Source: Rhizobium sp. J15
Lineage (GTDB): Bacteria; Pseudomonadota; Alphaproteobacteria; Rhizobiales; Rhizobiaceae
Direction: 5' to 3'
DNA length: 64,000 bases
Assembly (NCBI RefSeq): GCF_002531825.1
Contig: NZ_NWSX01000014.1
Location: 1 to 64,000, forward strand
The position numbers and the translations under genes are program-made. This document shows, piece after piece, positions 19,570 through 28,067 of this stretch (the stretch's first letter is position 1; every line of letters begins with the position of its first letter). Under the pieces are notes generated by a model, which worked only from the letters and a program-made list of their open reading frames with translations, did no database searches and was not told where the DNA came from.

Positions 19570-19601
19570 TTGGCAAGGCGCCATAACTGATATACTAGTA
19601 T
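19570..19601 (+). promoter_or_regulatory. Promoter/operator of the gntR-uxuA unit
   Basis: TTGGCA at 19570-19575 could serve as -35. A -10-like TATACTA at 19591-19597 overlaps the perfect palindrome ATACTAGTAT (19592-19601). GntR/FadR-family proteins bind short palindromes of this kind, so the regulator encoded 31 bp downstream probably represses itself and uxuA here. Inferred from sequence only. Confidence 0.55.
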
Positions 19602-19631
19602 GCCAGAAAGCGTCGGCGTCCCGGTATCCTC

Positions 19632-20354
19632 ATGCGGCAGACAGCAGAAACCGAAGTCTTCGTACCCACCTCCTCTCAAGAGATTGGCGGCCGACTGCGC
19701 CGCGTCACGGCGGCTGGCGCCATCTACGAGCGCTTGCATGCCGATATCGTCTCGCTCCGGATGCCACCCGGTATGCTCTTGCAGGAAAAGCGGATCGCGG
19801 AAGAATTCGGCGTCAGCCGCACGCCGGTGCGCGAGGCGCTGCTCAGGCTTTCCGAAGGCGGACTGGTCGATATCTTTCCGCAATCGGGCACCGTCGTATC
19901 GCGGGTGCCGGTCTCAGTGATCCCCGAAGCGGTCGTCGTGCGCAAGGCGCTCGAAGGCACGACCGTCGAGATGGCGGCTCGAGCTGCCACCCCTGCCGAT
20001 ATCGCCCGCCTTGATGCTATCATCGCCCGTCAGCGTGCGCATGCCGCGGCCGACGATGTCGTGAGCTTCCATGAGGAGGATGAGGCCTTTCACGAGGCAA
20101 TCGCGCAGATATCGGGCTATCCCGGCATTTGGGGGCTCCTGAAGACAGTCAAGGTGCAGATCGACCGGGCGCGGCGGCTGGCGCTGCCGGCGCTTGGACG
20201 CATGGGCAATGTGGTGCACGAACACACCATCATCCGCGATGCGCTCGTCGCACATGATGCGGCGGCGGCACGCGAGGCGATGATCCATCATTTGAGCGCC
20301 GTCATCCCTGACGTCGATGAATTGCGCTCGCGCTACCCCGATTATTTCTGCTGA
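19632..20354 (+). CDS. GntR-family regulator, FadR/UxuR-like (FCD domain)
   Basis: 240 residues. The winged helix at about 25-95 contains LHADIVSLRMPPGMLLQEKR and EFGVSRTPVREALLRLSEGG, the classic GntR helix-turn-helix. The C-terminal all-helical FCD effector domain carries metal-ligand-like residues in FHEEDEAFHEAIAQISGY and the late HTIIRDALVAHDAAAAREAM. Placed 42 bp before uxuA and in the same direction, it is likely the hexuronate-responsive repressor of that gene. Confidence 0.88.
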   Translation: MRQTAETEVFVPTSSQEIGGRLRRVTAAGAIYERLHADIVSLRMPPGMLLQEKRIAEEFGVSRTPVREALLRLSEGGLVDIFPQSGTVVSRVPVSVIPEAVVVRKALEGTTVEMAARAATPADIARLDAIIARQRAHAAADDVVSFHEEDEAFHEAIAQISGYPGIWGLLKTVKVQIDRARRLALPALGRMGNVVHEHTIIRDALVAHDAAAAREAMIHHLSAVIPDVDELRSRYPDYFC

Positions 20355-20396
20355 CGGCAGGCCAAATACGAAACGACAAGGCGAGGAAGAAGAAGG

Positions 20397-21584
20397 ATGA
20401 GGCAAGGTTGGAGATGGTTCGGGCCGGAAGCGCCGGTAACGCTGGATGACGTCCGCCAGACGGGCGCCACCAACATCGTGTCGTCGCTGCACCAGGTGCC
20501 GATCGGCAGAGCCTGGACCGAGAAGGAAGTGCGCGAGCGGCAGTCGTTGATCGAGACGACGCCTGCCGGTCGTTCGCCGCTTATCTGGTCGGTCGTGGAA
20601 AGCATCCCGATTCCTGACGCGGTCAAGCGCAAGGGCGGGGAGGCGAAGGCGGAAATCGAGGCGTGGATCGCCAGCCTCGAAGCGGTCGCCGCCTGCGGCA
20701 TTCCGATCGTCTGCTATAATTTCATGCCAGTCGTGGACTGGACGCGCACCGAACTCGATTTCGTGACGCCGACAGGTGCCACCGCCATGCGCTTCGATCA
20801 TGAGCGTTTCGCGGCCTTCGATCTCTTCATTCTGGAACGGCCGGATGCAGCCCGGCAATATTCCGAGGAAGACCGTGAGCGGGCGCGGGCCGTCTTCGAG
20901 ACCATGTCGGAGGAGGAGATCGCCGAGATCACCCGCATCATCACCTCGGCTCTGCCTGGTTCGACCACCGAACCCCTGACCATTCCGGCCTTCCGGGAGA
21001 AACTGGTCGCATATAGCGGCATCGATGGCGCGAGGCTGCGGCAGCATCTGATCGAATTCCTGGAGGCGGTGACGCCGGCTGCCGAAGCGCGCGGCGTCAA
21101 GCTGACGCTGCATCCCGACGATCCGCCGCGTTCGCTGTTCGGCCTTCCCCGCATCGCTTCGACCGCCGAGGACTACGCGGCTCTCTTCGATGCGGTGCCG
21201 TCGGTGGCAAACGGCATGTGTTACTGCACTGGCAGCCTGGGCGTGCGGGCCGACAACGACCTGCCGGCAATCGCCCGGCGCTTCGCGTCGCGCATCCACT
21301 TCGCCCATCTGCGCGCCACGACCCGCGAGGGCGACGGCCGGACCTTCCATGAAAGCGCGCATCTGGAAGGCGACGTCGACATGGTCGCGGTTCTCAGGGA
21401 ACTCGTTGCCGAAGATGGCCGCCGCGGTCCCGAAGACACCATCGTCTTCCGCTCGGATCATGGCCACCGCATGCTCGACGATCTCGACAAGACAGTCACG
21501 CCCGGCTACCCCGCCATCGGCCGCATGCGCGGCCTTGCGGAGCTTCGCGGCATCATGCATGCGCTCGGCGCCCCGCCGACCTGA
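20397..21584 (+). CDS. uxuA: Mannonate dehydratase
   Basis: 395 residues. It dehydrates D-mannonate to 2-keto-3-deoxy-D-gluconate in glucuronate catabolism (cytosol, Fe/Mn-dependent TIM barrel). Diagnostic stretches are MRQGWRWFGPEAPVTLDDVR, TGATNIVSSLHQVPIGRAW, LTLHPDDPPRSLFGLPRIAS, CYCTGSLGVRADNDL and IHFAHLRATTREGDGRTFHE, which hold the metal-binding Cys/His residues. Length matches E. coli UxuA (394). Only the GntR gene is linked; fructuronate reductase and uronate isomerase are not in the window. Confidence 0.95.
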   Translation: MRQGWRWFGPEAPVTLDDVRQTGATNIVSSLHQVPIGRAWTEKEVRERQSLIETTPAGRSPLIWSVVESIPIPDAVKRKGGEAKAEIEAWIASLEAVAACGIPIVCYNFMPVVDWTRTELDFVTPTGATAMRFDHERFAAFDLFILERPDAARQYSEEDRERARAVFETMSEEEIAEITRIITSALPGSTTEPLTIPAFREKLVAYSGIDGARLRQHLIEFLEAVTPAAEARGVKLTLHPDDPPRSLFGLPRIASTAEDYAALFDAVPSVANGMCYCTGSLGVRADNDLPAIARRFASRIHFAHLRATTREGDGRTFHESAHLEGDVDMVAVLRELVAEDGRRGPEDTIVFRSDHGHRMLDDLDKTVTPGYPAIGRMRGLAELRGIMHALGAPPT

Positions 21585-21620
21585 CGGTCCCGGAGCGCGG
21601 CGCGCCAGCCGCTGGCGCTG

Positions 21621-22487
21621 CTACGAAATCTCGACAGTGAAGCCGAAGCGCGCCGTCGCGCCGGGCGACAATATGTTGGTAAACGGCCGGCGCGAGAGCT
21701 CGCTCGAGGCGCCGGCTTCCGCGGCCGTCCCATGCCACGGCTCGATGCAGATGAAGGGCGCACCCGGCTTGGTCCACAAGGCAAGATTGGGTAGGTTGTC
21801 GAAACGGAACCGCAGGCTCGGCCCGCCTTCGGCGCCGTAGCGCAGCCCTTCGCCCGCCCCTTTCGGAAAGATCATCGCATCCTTCTCGAACATGGCGTGA
21901 TCCAGCACCAGCCGGCCGCTGTCGAAGGGCGAGGGCAGCGGCGCCGGATCGATGAGACCGCCCTCCAGCCGCACGAGCTCCGGCTCACCCTCGTTGTCCA
22001 GCATGACCGTGTGGGCGCGCCCGGAAGCATCAGGCAGCGGCCAGACGAAAGCCGGATGGAAGCCGAACCCGAAGGGCATCGGTTTCTGGTCGCGATTGGT
22101 GACTTCCGCCGTGACCGTCAAGGCGTGGCCCTCGATTGCATATTCGACGGCGAGGAGAAAATCGAACGGATAGACTGCCCGGGTGGCTTCAGATGCGGCC
22201 AACTCGTGCCGGCATGCAGTCGCCGTGGAGCTTGCAAGGGTAAATTCGCTGCGCCGGGCAAAACCGTGCTGCGCCATCGGGTAGACCGTGCCGTCGATCG
22301 CGACCTTGTCGTCGGGTGCCTTGCCGACGATCGGAAACAGGATCGGCGATCGCCCTGTCCAAAAGGCCGCGTCGCCCGTCCATAGCCAGGAGCGTCCGTC
22401 GCTGGTGGTGAGCGCTTGCATCTCGGCGCCGAGAGAGGAAACGTCTACGGTGAGATCCTGATTGCCGATCCGGATTGAGCTTGGCAT
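21621..22487 (-). CDS. Aldose 1-epimerase family protein
   Basis: 288 residues, galactose mutarotase-like beta-sandwich. MPFGFGFHPAFVWPLPDASG supplies a catalytic-type His, FTLASSTATACRHELAASEA lies before it, and FICIEPWHGTAAEAG near the C-terminus supplies a Glu/His pair. These enzymes interconvert sugar anomers or bind hexose phosphates. It converges with uxuA (36-bp gap), suggesting sugar-acid or sugar use, but the substrate is unknown. Start ATG at 22487 after AAGGGAAAT. Confidence 0.85.
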   Translation of the reverse strand: MPSSIRIGNQDLTVDVSSLGAEMQALTTSDGRSWLWTGDAAFWTGRSPILFPIVGKAPDDKVAIDGTVYPMAQHGFARRSEFTLASSTATACRHELAASEATRAVYPFDFLLAVEYAIEGHALTVTAEVTNRDQKPMPFGFGFHPAFVWPLPDASGRAHTVMLDNEGEPELVRLEGGLIDPAPLPSPFDSGRLVLDHAMFEKDAMIFPKGAGEGLRYGAEGGPSLRFRFDNLPNLALWTKPGAPFICIEPWHGTAAEAGASSELSRRPFTNILSPGATARFGFTVEIS

Positions 22488-22701
22488 CGCAATTTCCCTT
22501 CACGCTGGTTCGGTACCAAAGCCATATCTTTCCGCGTTGGGAATTTCCACTCGTTAGGGAAAGGCGGGCGGTCACGGCCTCAATCTTTCTCCGGCCCGCT
22601 CCAGGTCTTGCGGCCCGGAAGCGAATGAAGGTTTTGTGCTTTTCATATGCCGATCGGGCAACTAACCATATCGGTGATCATCGTTTCGAAAGGCGGCGTG
22701 T

Positions 22702-23604
22702 TTGACGAATTTCAGACAATTGGAGGTGCTGCGAACGTTGCTGGCGACCGGATCGACGATTGCCGCGGCAAAGAGCATGGGGCTCAGCCAGTCCGGCGTC
22801 AGCCGCCTTCTGCAGCAACTCGAAACCGATCTTTCGCTCACGCTTTTCGCGCGTGAAAAAGGACGGCTGATTCCGACGCCGGAAGCGCTGATTCTCGCGC
22901 GGGACGCCGAGAACATACTTCTCGGTATCGACCGCTTCTCCGGTCTGGCAGAGGATCTACGCACCGGCGCGGCCGGTCCTGAGGTCGTCAGGATCGGCCT
23001 GCCGAGCAGCATGTGGGAGGATTTCGCCCCGGCAATGCTCGTCGATTACGCGAAGGATTTTCCCGGCGTCCGCATCGAAACCTTCTTTGAGACGACGACT
23101 GCGATCACAAGGCTGGTGGAGCAGCGCATCATCGATTTCGGTTTCCTGCGTTATGAAGGCGAAACGGGACCGGGCATCGAGATGGAGCCGGTCGCCACCG
23201 GTGTCAGCGTCTGTGTCATCCAGAAGGACCACCCTCTCGCGGAACTGAACGAGATCGCGCCGAAGGATCTGCGCAATATTCCGCTGATCCTGATCGGCCG
23301 CCAGCGGCCGACGCGCATGCTGCTCGACCAGGTCTTCAAACGGGCAGGGGTGAAACAGAACGTCAAGATCGAGACGCATACCAACAGTTCGGCCTGCGCC
23401 TATGCCGCCCACGGCCTGGGCGTCGCCATCCTCAGCAGCTTCTACGCCAACCTTTACCGTCACCTGCCGGTCGTCCAGCGGCCCTTCGTGCCGCAGTCGA
23501 CGCAGGAGTTCGGTCTGGCCAAGCCGGCCGGCCAGCCGCCGTCGCTTGCCGCGCAAGCGCTGATGGACGCGTTGAAACGCCAGATCGCCCTATCGCAGAA
23601 ATAA
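22702..23604 (+). CDS. LysR-family regulator
   Basis: 300 residues from a TTG start. The helix-turn-helix is FRQLEVLRTLLATGSTIAAA then LGQSGVSR-like MGLSQSGVSRLLQQLETDL (about 24-42). The remainder is a periplasmic-binding-protein-like effector domain (VVRIGLPSSMWEDFAPAMLV). No ATG is suitably placed; the TTG lies 6-10 bases after AAAGGCGGC. It stands directly upstream of the peptide ABC operon in the same direction, a usual position for its activator. Confidence 0.87.
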   Translation: MTNFRQLEVLRTLLATGSTIAAAKSMGLSQSGVSRLLQQLETDLSLTLFAREKGRLIPTPEALILARDAENILLGIDRFSGLAEDLRTGAAGPEVVRIGLPSSMWEDFAPAMLVDYAKDFPGVRIETFFETTTAITRLVEQRIIDFGFLRYEGETGPGIEMEPVATGVSVCVIQKDHPLAELNEIAPKDLRNIPLILIGRQRPTRMLLDQVFKRAGVKQNVKIETHTNSSACAYAAHGLGVAILSSFYANLYRHLPVVQRPFVPQSTQEFGLAKPAGQPPSLAAQALMDALKRQIALSQK

Positions 23605-23689
23605 CAGCAAAACGAGTGGGATAAGCTTCGTCCGCACAAGCTGCGGAGCCGAAATGCTTCGTCCGCTTCTGCATAGGAGTATGACGAAA

Positions 23690-23705
23690 CTGCATAATAT
23701 TGCAG
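23690..23705. promoter_or_regulatory. Interrupted palindrome upstream of the peptide ABC operon
   Basis: CTGCA-TAATAT-TGCAG lies 84 bp before the first permease gene. It is an inverted repeat of a size LysR proteins bind, within the 184-bp gap between the LysR gene and the operon. Confidence 0.4.
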
Positions 23706-23788
23706 GTATTTCTCAAATCCATCATAGTTCTCGCAAAATAAACGCATGAAAGCGGCGGATCGCCGCCAACCATGTTCCAGGGGAACTG

Positions 23789-24733
23789 ATGCTCAGATTC
23801 ATTATCAACCGCCTTCTCATGGCGCTGCCGACAGTGGTGATCGTTTCGATCACCGTCTTCGCGCTCATTCGTTTCATTCCCGGCGATCCCGCCGCGCTGA
23901 TGCTCGGCGATATGGCCGAGCCGGAACAGATCGCCGCCATGCGCTCCGAACTCGGGCTCGACAAGTCGATCCCGCAGCAATTCCTCATCTGGGGGGAGAA
24001 CGTGCTGACCGGCGATTTCGGCCGGTCGATCGTCAATAACGAGCCGGTCCTGCCGCTGGTTGCCGCGCGTTTCATGATCAGCGCCGAGATCGTCCTGATC
24101 GCCGTTGCGCTTGCGAGCCTCATTGCCGTTCCCGCCGGCGTCATCGCCGCCTGGCGGCAGAACAGCATCACCGATCTCGCGCTGGTGGGCACGGCGACCG
24201 TGCTGCTGTCGATCCCGACCTTCTGGCTCGGCCTGCTGCTGCTTCTGCTGTTCGGTTTGAAGCTCGGCTGGCTGCCGGTGCTGGGCTACGTCTCGATCGG
24301 CAGTAATTTCTGGGGCGGCTTGATCTATCTCGTCCTGCCGATCATGACGCTCGTCATCCATGAGATGGGCGTGCTCATCCGGATGGCGCGCGCCTCGACG
24401 CTGGAAGTGCTGCGGCTCGATTACATCACCCATGCCCGCGCCAAGGGGCTGTCGGAAAGCGCCGTGCTCTGGAAACACGCGTTCAAGAATGCATTCGGCC
24501 CGACCTGGACGATGATCGGGCTCATTCTCGGCAATCTGCTCGGCGGCATCGCCGTCATCGAAACGGTTTTCACCATTCCGGGTCTCGGCCGGCTAATGGT
24601 CGACAGCATTTTCGCCCGTGACTACCCGGTCATCCAGGGCTGCCTGCTTTTCGTCGCGATCTCCTATGTGCTGGTCAACCTGATTGTCGACCTGCTCTAT
24701 CCGCTCTTCGATCCGCGCGTGGTGGCAGAATGA
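23789..24733 (+). CDS. Peptide-type ABC transporter permease (DppB-like)
   Basis: 314-residue inner-membrane subunit with six hydrophobic segments. The start LRFIINRLLMALPTVVIVSI is typical of DppB/OppB, and the EAA loop is LDYITHARAKGLSESAVLWKHA (cited in part: HARAKGLSESAVLWKHAFKN), which couples to the ATPase. Its stop overlaps the next start (ATGA), so it is translationally coupled. Substrate is unknown; see the enzyme genes downstream. Confidence 0.92.
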   Translation: MLRFIINRLLMALPTVVIVSITVFALIRFIPGDPAALMLGDMAEPEQIAAMRSELGLDKSIPQQFLIWGENVLTGDFGRSIVNNEPVLPLVAARFMISAEIVLIAVALASLIAVPAGVIAAWRQNSITDLALVGTATVLLSIPTFWLGLLLLLLFGLKLGWLPVLGYVSIGSNFWGGLIYLVLPIMTLVIHEMGVLIRMARASTLEVLRLDYITHARAKGLSESAVLWKHAFKNAFGPTWTMIGLILGNLLGGIAVIETVFTIPGLGRLMVDSIFARDYPVIQGCLLFVAISYVLVNLIVDLLYPLFDPRVVAE

Positions 24734-25548
24734 GAAACCTCACTCTGAACGGCCTCATCGGCGGCCTGCTGATCGCCGCGCTTCTTGCCACCGCCGCGCT
24801 CGGTCTCTTCTGGACCCCTTACGATCCGATGAAGCTGAGCTTCACCGCCCGTCTTGCCGCTCCCGACGCGGCCCATTGGCTCGGCACCGATGAATTCGGC
24901 CGCGACGTACTGAGCCGCCTGATGGTCGGCGCCCGCGCCAGCGTCTGGATCGGCTTCCTGACAGTCGCCTTCGCTGCAGTCTGCGGAACGGTGATCGGCA
25001 TCATCAGCGGCTATGCGCGCGGCTGGGTCGATGCCGCCATCATGGCGATCAACAACGCGTTGCTGGCCTTTCCCGGCATCCTGCTGGCGCTCGGCCTGCT
25101 CGCCGTCTTCGGCGCCAACCAATACGGCATCATCTTCGCGCTCGGCATCGCCTATACGCCGTCGATGGCGCGCGTGGTGCGCGGCGCCGTGCTGTCGCTA
25201 CGCGAACGCGAATTCATCGAGGCATCCAAGGTGATGGGCAATGGCGAGATCTATACGATGGTCCGCCATATCCTGCCGAACTGCCTGGCGCCGATCACGG
25301 TTCTCTCCACGTCGATGTTCGGCTGGGCGATCCTTTCCGAAAGCGCGCTCAGCTTCCTCGGCCTCGGCGTGCCGCCGCCGGCGCCGACCTGGGGCAACAT
25401 GCTGGCCGCCGGCCGGCCCTTCATCGAGCAGGCGGTCTGGCTCGGGCTCTTCCCCGGTCTCTGCATCGCGCTCACCCTTCTCGGCATCAACCTTCTGGGC
25501 GACGCGCTCCGCGACAAGCTCGATCCGCGTATGAGAGGCCTGAAATGA
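24730..25548 (+). CDS. Peptide-type ABC transporter permease (DppC-like)
   Basis: 272 residues, partner permease. The DppC signature HWLGTDEFGRDVLSRLMVGA is near residue 51, and the EAA loop is SLREREFIEASKVMGNGEIY. The AFPGILLALGLLAVFGANQY helix and SFLGLGVPPPAPTWGNML ending are typical. ATGA overlaps bind it to the genes on both sides. Confidence 0.93.
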   Translation: MRNLTLNGLIGGLLIAALLATAALGLFWTPYDPMKLSFTARLAAPDAAHWLGTDEFGRDVLSRLMVGARASVWIGFLTVAFAAVCGTVIGIISGYARGWVDAAIMAINNALLAFPGILLALGLLAVFGANQYGIIFALGIAYTPSMARVVRGAVLSLREREFIEASKVMGNGEIYTMVRHILPNCLAPITVLSTSMFGWAILSESALSFLGLGVPPPAPTWGNMLAAGRPFIEQAVWLGLFPGLCIALTLLGINLLGDALRDKLDPRMRGLK

Positions 25549-27173
25549 CCAAGGAAAGCCTTCTCAGCGTCCGCAGCCTGTCGCTCCAGGTCGCCCATCG
25601 CGGCATCGATGTCGTCAGGGATGTCAGCTTCGATATCGAAGCCGGGGAAATCTTCGGCATCGTCGGCGAAAGCGGCTCCGGCAAGACGCTGGCGACCCGC
25701 GCTCTGATCTCGCTCCTGCCGCCAGCCGTCAGGGTCACGGGCGGCACGGTCAGCTACAAGGGGCGCAATGTGCTGGCGATGAGCGACAGCGCGCTGCGGC
25801 AACTGCGCGGCGCCGAAATCGGCGTCGTCTTTCAGGAACCGATGACCTCGCTCAATCCGTCGATGACGATCGGCCGGCAGCTTGAGGAAGGGCTGATCCT
25901 CCATACGAAGATGCCGCCGGAGGAACGCCGCAGCCGCATTCTCGATATGCTCGCCCGCGTCGGCATCCGCGATCCCGAAGGGGCGCTGCCGGCCTATCCG
26001 CATGAATTCTCCGGCGGCATGCGCCAACGCATCATGCTGGCTTCGGTGATGCTGCTGAAGCCGGCGCTCCTGATCGCCGACGAGCCGACGACGGCACTCG
26101 ACGCCGTCATCCAGCGCGACGTCATGGAACTGATGGTCGAGCTGACGCGGGCCGAAGGCACCGCCGTCCTGCTCATCAGCCACGATCTGCCGATGGTGGC
26201 GCGTTACACCAGCCGGATCGTCGTGATGGAAAAGGGCGCGATCGTCGAACAGGGAACCACCGAGCAACTGCTCGAGGCGCCGCGCCACCCCTATACGAAG
26301 AAATTGCTCTCCTCGCTGCCCTTCCGCGGTGAGACCCGCGCGATCGACCTCACAGCCGCGCCGATGGTGTCGGCGCGCGATATCGTCGTCGATTATGCCG
26401 GCCGGAAATCGCTGTTGAAGAAAGCGGCGCCGAAACGTGCGCTGCATGGCGTCAGCATCGACATCCGCGAGGGCGAGGTCGTCGCGCTCGTCGGCGGTTC
26501 CGGCTCCGGCAAAACGACGCTCGGGCGCACGATTGCCGGTCTCGTCGATCAGAGCGCAGGCCAGATCCTCTTCCAGGGCCGCGAGCGTGATGCAGACTGG
26601 CGCGACTATCGGCTGAATTGCCAGATGGTGTTCCAGGATCCCTATTCCTCGCTCGATCCGCGCATGACGATCGCAGCCCTCGTTGAAGAGGCGCTGCGGC
26701 TGGTGCCGGGCATCGACGGCGCGGCGAAGAAAAAACGCGCACTGGAAACATTGGAGGAAGTCGGCCTCGGCGCCGATTATGCCTTGCGGTATCCGCATGA
26801 GCTGTCGGGCGGCCAGCGTCAGCGCGTGGCGATCGCCCGCGCCATTGCCCGCCGGCCGAAATTCCTGATCGCCGACGAGCCGGTTTCCGCACTCGACGTG
26901 ACGGTGCGCGCGCAGGTGCTCGATCTCTTCTCGAATTTGCAGAAGCGCTACGGCTTCTCCTGTCTCTTCATCAGCCATGATCTCGGCGTGGTCGAACAGA
27001 TCGCCGACCGTGTGGTCGTCATGCAGGACGGCCGGATCATCGAAGAGGGCGACCGCGACACGATCTTCGACAGTCCGAAGGAGGCCTATACGCGCCGCCT
27101 CCTTTCGGCAATTCCCGCTCTCGATCAGAACGAGCAGGGCGGCGTGAAACTGAAATGGCGTCTGGAGAACTGA
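25545..27173 (+). CDS. Fused dipeptide ABC ATPase (DppD-DppF in one chain)
   Basis: 542 residues with two complete nucleotide-binding domains. Domain 1 has Walker A GESGSGKTLATRAL, signature FSGGMRQRIMLASVM and Walker B LLIADEPTTALD. Domain 2 has Walker A GGSGSGKTTLGRTI, signature [15 protein letters not shown] and Walker B LIADEPVSALD, with HDLGVVEQIADRV after it. Fusion replaces the two separate ATPases of enterobacterial Dpp/Opp. The short linker contains the PY(T)KKLLSSLPF region that normally ends DppD. Confidence 0.94.
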   Translation: MTKESLLSVRSLSLQVAHRGIDVVRDVSFDIEAGEIFGIVGESGSGKTLATRALISLLPPAVRVTGGTVSYKGRNVLAMSDSALRQLRGAEIGVVFQEPMTSLNPSMTIGRQLEEGLILHTKMPPEERRSRILDMLARVGIRDPEGALPAYPHEFSGGMRQRIMLASVMLLKPALLIADEPTTALDAVIQRDVMELMVELTRAEGTAVLLISHDLPMVARYTSRIVVMEKGAIVEQGTTEQLLEAPRHPYTKKLLSSLPFRGETRAIDLTAAPMVSARDIVVDYAGRKSLLKKAAPKRALHGVSIDIREGEVVALVGGSGSGKTTLGRTIAGLVDQSAGQILFQGRERDADWRDYRLNCQMVFQDPYSSLDPRMTIAALVEEALRLVPGIDGAAKKKRALETLEEVGLGADYALRYPHELSGGQRQRVAIARAIARRPKFLIADEPVSALDVTVRAQVLDLFSNLQKRYGFSCLFISHDLGVVEQIADRVVVMQDGRIIEEGDRDTIFDSPKEAYTRRLLSAIPALDQNEQGGVKLKWRLEN

Positions 27174-27174
27174 G

Positions 27175-28038
27175 TTGGACACGGGCACGAATTCAAGCGG
27201 GGCCGCCAAGCGGCTGAATGCGATCTGCGATGCGCAGCCCTTCGTTACGCGCTTCATGGCGCGCAATCTTCGGACCGGCGAAACGATCGGCCGCGGCGCC
27301 GATGAGGAGACGCCGTCGGCAAGCACGCGCAAGACCTCGATCATGATGGCGGCATTGAAGGCGGTCGAGGACGGCCGCCTCGATCTCGACGAGCAGATCG
27401 TTTACGAGAAGCGTCTTGCCGAGGAAGTGGCGAGCGGCATCTTCCGCTATATGACCCCCGGTATCGTCATTTCGCTGCGCGATGCCATCACCGGCATGAT
27501 GGTGCTGAGCGATAATGTCTGCACCAAGATGGTGTTCGAACGCCTGACGCTCGAGGAAGTCGACAGCTACTGCAAGGCGCTGGGCATGAGCGGCACGCAC
27601 CATCGCTTCCTGATTCCGCCGCTGGCGCTGTCGCCCGATCATGCGCTCGGTGCGGTCACGACGACGACCGCGGCCGATCAAGTCTTGCTGCTGCAGACCA
27701 TCCTGGATGCGCAAATTTCGGAAGATGCGACAGCTAGGCTCGGCTGCTCGCGGGCGCTCTGCGCCTTCGCGCTCCAGACGCTGAAAAACCAGGTGCTGCG
27801 CTACGGCATTCCCTCGCGGCTGCCGTTCGAAACGATCGTCGCCAGCAAGGGCGGCCGCGGCAAGCGCGGGCGCATGGATGCCGGCATCGTCTTCCGGGAT
27901 GGGGCGCCGTTCTACATCCTCGCCGCCTATACCGACCAGGTTCCTCAGGTGATGGAAGACGGAACGCCAGGTTACACGATCGCACTCGAAACCATCGGCA
28001 GGCTCGCCCGGGCCTGCTGGGAAGAGTTCCAATCATAA
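27175..28038 (+). CDS. Serine hydrolase of the beta-lactamase/transpeptidase fold
   Basis: 287 residues, no signal peptide, so predicted cytoplasmic. S50-T-R-K53 provides the nucleophile/Lys pair (SxxK), S112-D-N114 the SDN motif and K225-G-G227 the KTG-like strand, all in class A order and spacing; TTTTAADQVLLL matches the helix after the omega loop. The ExxN of the omega loop, with the deacylating Glu166 of true class A enzymes, is not visible. It starts at TTG 27175, one base after the ATPase stop. Embedded in a peptide importer operon, it may hydrolyse an imported amide or ester. Confidence 0.82.
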   Translation: MDTGTNSSGAAKRLNAICDAQPFVTRFMARNLRTGETIGRGADEETPSASTRKTSIMMAALKAVEDGRLDLDEQIVYEKRLAEEVASGIFRYMTPGIVISLRDAITGMMVLSDNVCTKMVFERLTLEEVDSYCKALGMSGTHHRFLIPPLALSPDHALGAVTTTTAADQVLLLQTILDAQISEDATARLGCSRALCAFALQTLKNQVLRYGIPSRLPFETIVASKGGRGKRGRMDAGIVFRDGAPFYILAAYTDQVPQVMEDGTPGYTIALETIGRLARACWEEFQS

Positions 28039-28067
28039 TCGACAGAGAACAGAAAGAGGGTAGAACA

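Noticed and set aside
19914-21560. A 548-codon open frame on the - strand over gntR and uxuA
   Set aside because: Both genes beneath it have strong family motifs; the antisense product does not.
25251-27344. A 697-codon open frame on the - strand over the fused ATPase gene
   Set aside because: Antisense to a clear two-domain ABC ATPase; no recognisable product.
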